DNA from: an uncultured Saprospiraceae bacterium
GTDB taxonomy: Bacteria > Bacteroidota > Bacteroidia > Chitinophagales > Saprospiraceae
Direction: 5' to 3'
DNA length: 32,117 nt
Assembly (NCBI GenBank): GCA_947311105.1
Contig: CAMZKG010000246.1
Span: forward strand, 1 to 32,117
Both the position numbers and the translations under genes were made by a program. The notes beneath the pieces are model-generated. The model searched no databases. It worked only from the letters and a program-made list of their open reading frames with translations, and had not been told where the DNA came from. This document shows positions 31,086-32,117 of the stretch, piece by piece (within the stretch, counting starts at the first letter, position 1; each line of letters opens with the position of its first letter).

Positions 31086-31960
31086 GGATTTGAGCGCCCT
31101 TTGGGATGACAAAAATGTGCCAATTCCATTTTTTGTTTTAAGCTAGGAACTAATGACATGAAGGACGGTAATTTATGAATTCGGGAGTAACTATTATTAA
31201 TAACTGTACGCATCAACCCATTATTCCAGACTCTATTTTCTCCACTATCTTTAAAGTGATGCCACTGATCTGCACCGGCGTATCCCGTAATAATTAATTG
31301 TGGAAAATCTCTTAACTTGAACAAAAGCGCCCGACTCTCTCCCTTGTAAAAGGGATTCCAAAAAGATGATTCTTCAAAAGGACGCTCTTTGGGTCGGCGA
31401 TTATTTTTAAATTTATCGTATAGGCTACTAAGATAGTTTTCTTGCTTTTCCGAAAGGTGAATACTAATCAACTCTTTTCGATCTTCCAATGAATCCGATG
31501 CTTTCAAAAAAGTAAATAAGTATTTTTTGTCGTAAGACTTCGAGATAACAGTTTTATCTCTTTTTGCCCACTGGTCATAATTTGTTTTATTGGGGATCAA
31601 TGCGGGGAGCCACTTGTAATATTTTTTAAAAAGGTAGTTTCCTTTATGATAAATAAAATTATTTTTGATGTCCCACTCTGTATTTTGAAAGACAAAATCT
31701 GTTTTGTCTGGTCTATAAAAAGGCGTTTCGCCGATGGCTCTATTGATGTCTATTTGATTGCTTTCGCAAAAATAAAAGAAGAGCCCTTCGGCTAATTTTC
31801 CTTTGGCAATGTTGGCTATTTTTCTTTCTAACCCCCTGATTCCCATACGATTATAGGTAAACGGGATGGATATAATGGCATACTCTACAGCCTTTCGGCA
31901 AATATTCAAATAGGCATCTTTGGGTATGCCATTGACGATGATTACTTCTGTCTCTTGCAT
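31073..31960 (-). CDS. Hypothetical protein with PD-(D/E)XK nuclease-like motif
   Basis: I do not recognise this 295-residue protein as a named family. Its N-terminal third has the layout of a PD-(D/E)XK nuclease: an acidic helix KGKLAEGLFFYFCE, an Asp strand PDKTDFVFQ and, shortly after, EWDIKNN where D-x-K would complete the catalytic core. The rest is basic and aromatic (YLFKKYYKWLPALIPNK, NNRRPKERPFEE), with an unusual end HFCHPKGRSNPYLL. No methyltransferase or partner gene is in the window; upstream lies the tandem array at 31980-32117. It could be a restriction-like or repair nuclease. The assignment is a motif reading, not a homology result. Confidence 0.5.
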   Translation of the reverse strand: MQETEVIIVNGIPKDAYLNICRKAVEYAIISIPFTYNRMGIRGLERKIANIAKGKLAEGLFFYFCESNQIDINRAIGETPFYRPDKTDFVFQNTEWDIKNNFIYHKGNYLFKKYYKWLPALIPNKTNYDQWAKRDKTVISKSYDKKYLFTFLKASDSLEDRKELISIHLSEKQENYLSSLYDKFKNNRRPKERPFEESSFWNPFYKGESRALLFKLRDFPQLIITGYAGADQWHHFKDSGENRVWNNGLMRTVINNSYSRIHKLPSFMSLVPSLKQKMELAHFCHPKGRSNPYLL

Positions 31961-31979
31961 GGCTTTTTTTTGGGTTATG

Positions 31980-32117
31980 GAAAAATTCTATTTTTGTTAC
32001 CTGAAAATTCTGTTTTTTCATGCCTGAAAATTCGTGAATTTTATGGCTCAGCAGAGAAAATTCGTGAATTTTATGGCTCAGCAGAGAAAATTCGTGAATT
32101 TTATGGCTCAGCAGAGA
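31980..32117. repeat. 30-bp tandem repeat array, running off the window end
   Basis: Three units of 30 bases begin at 32027, 32057 and 32087. Each has the near-perfect palindrome AAAATTC-GT-GAATTTT followed by ATGGCTCAGCAGAG. Before them are two degenerate units at 22-23-base spacing (GAAAAATTCTA near 31980, CTGAAAATTCTG near 32001). The array reaches the last base, so its full length is unknown. Units are identical, without variable spacers, so it is not CRISPR. Confidence 0.88.

Noticed and set aside
31980-32117. CRISPR array
   Set aside because: Units are tandem and identical without variable spacers, and no cas genes are in view.

Overview
The window looks like chromosomal DNA of a Bacteroidota (Bacteroidetes) bacterium, possibly of the Saprospiria (low confidence on the class). 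The evidence is the repeated TAnnTTTG promoter element (TATCTTTG, TACCTTTG, TACTTTTG) in front of genes, the lack of clear Shine-Dalgarno sites, C-terminal type IX secretion (T9SS) sorting domains with the PNPTT signature, and family-level resemblance of many proteins to Bacteroidota versions. All calls come from reading the sequence and translations; no database search was possible.

Layout. 1-3132: the 3' end of a clpC-type Clp ATPase with a clean terminator, a block of palindromic repeats, then infC (TTG start), a repeat-filled gap, and rpmI-rplT with its own promoter and terminator. 3133-7060: an accessory insert made of an AT-rich gene for an AlbA_2 (Schlafen-type) protein, immediately followed by an IS21-family element (istA, istB, six terminal repeats). 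7061-11541: a minus-strand proteostasis cluster tig-clpP-clpX-truA, with a tRNA-Leu(UAG) upstream of tig. 11542-18267: minus-strand LOG-family protein, a sigma-54 activator-like response regulator without an evident DNA-binding domain, recR followed by a large membrane glycosyltransferase, and an abundant-type OmpA-family protein. 18268-25215: an arginase-fold protein that lacks metal ligands, convergent murF, glutamine-dependent nadE, a tiny protein that is almost only a T9SS sorting domain, and an MsbA-like ABC exporter. 25216-32117: a small beta-barrel protein, glgB, mqnC (futalosine menaquinone pathway), a second T9SS-tailed protein, a START-domain protein, a PD-(D/E)XK nuclease-like protein, and a 30-bp tandem array running off the window end.

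How the genes fit together. Most are housekeeping: translation (infC, rpmI, rplT, tRNA, truA), protein quality control (clpC, tig, clpP, clpX), envelope building (murF, glycosyltransferase, OmpA, ABC exporter, beta-barrel, T9SS substrates) and cofactors (nadE, mqnC).

The least explained signal is between the genes. At least three different repeat families are dispersed in non-coding gaps: a 16-bp perfect palindrome family with long conserved flanks (about 7 clear copies), a roughly 80-bp repeat present three times, and an array of small hairpin units between infC and rpmI. No complete new multi-gene system is evident; the best candidates for follow-up are these repeat families, the AlbA_2/IS21 insert, the nuclease-like gene next to the terminal tandem array, and the cargo-free T9SS protein.
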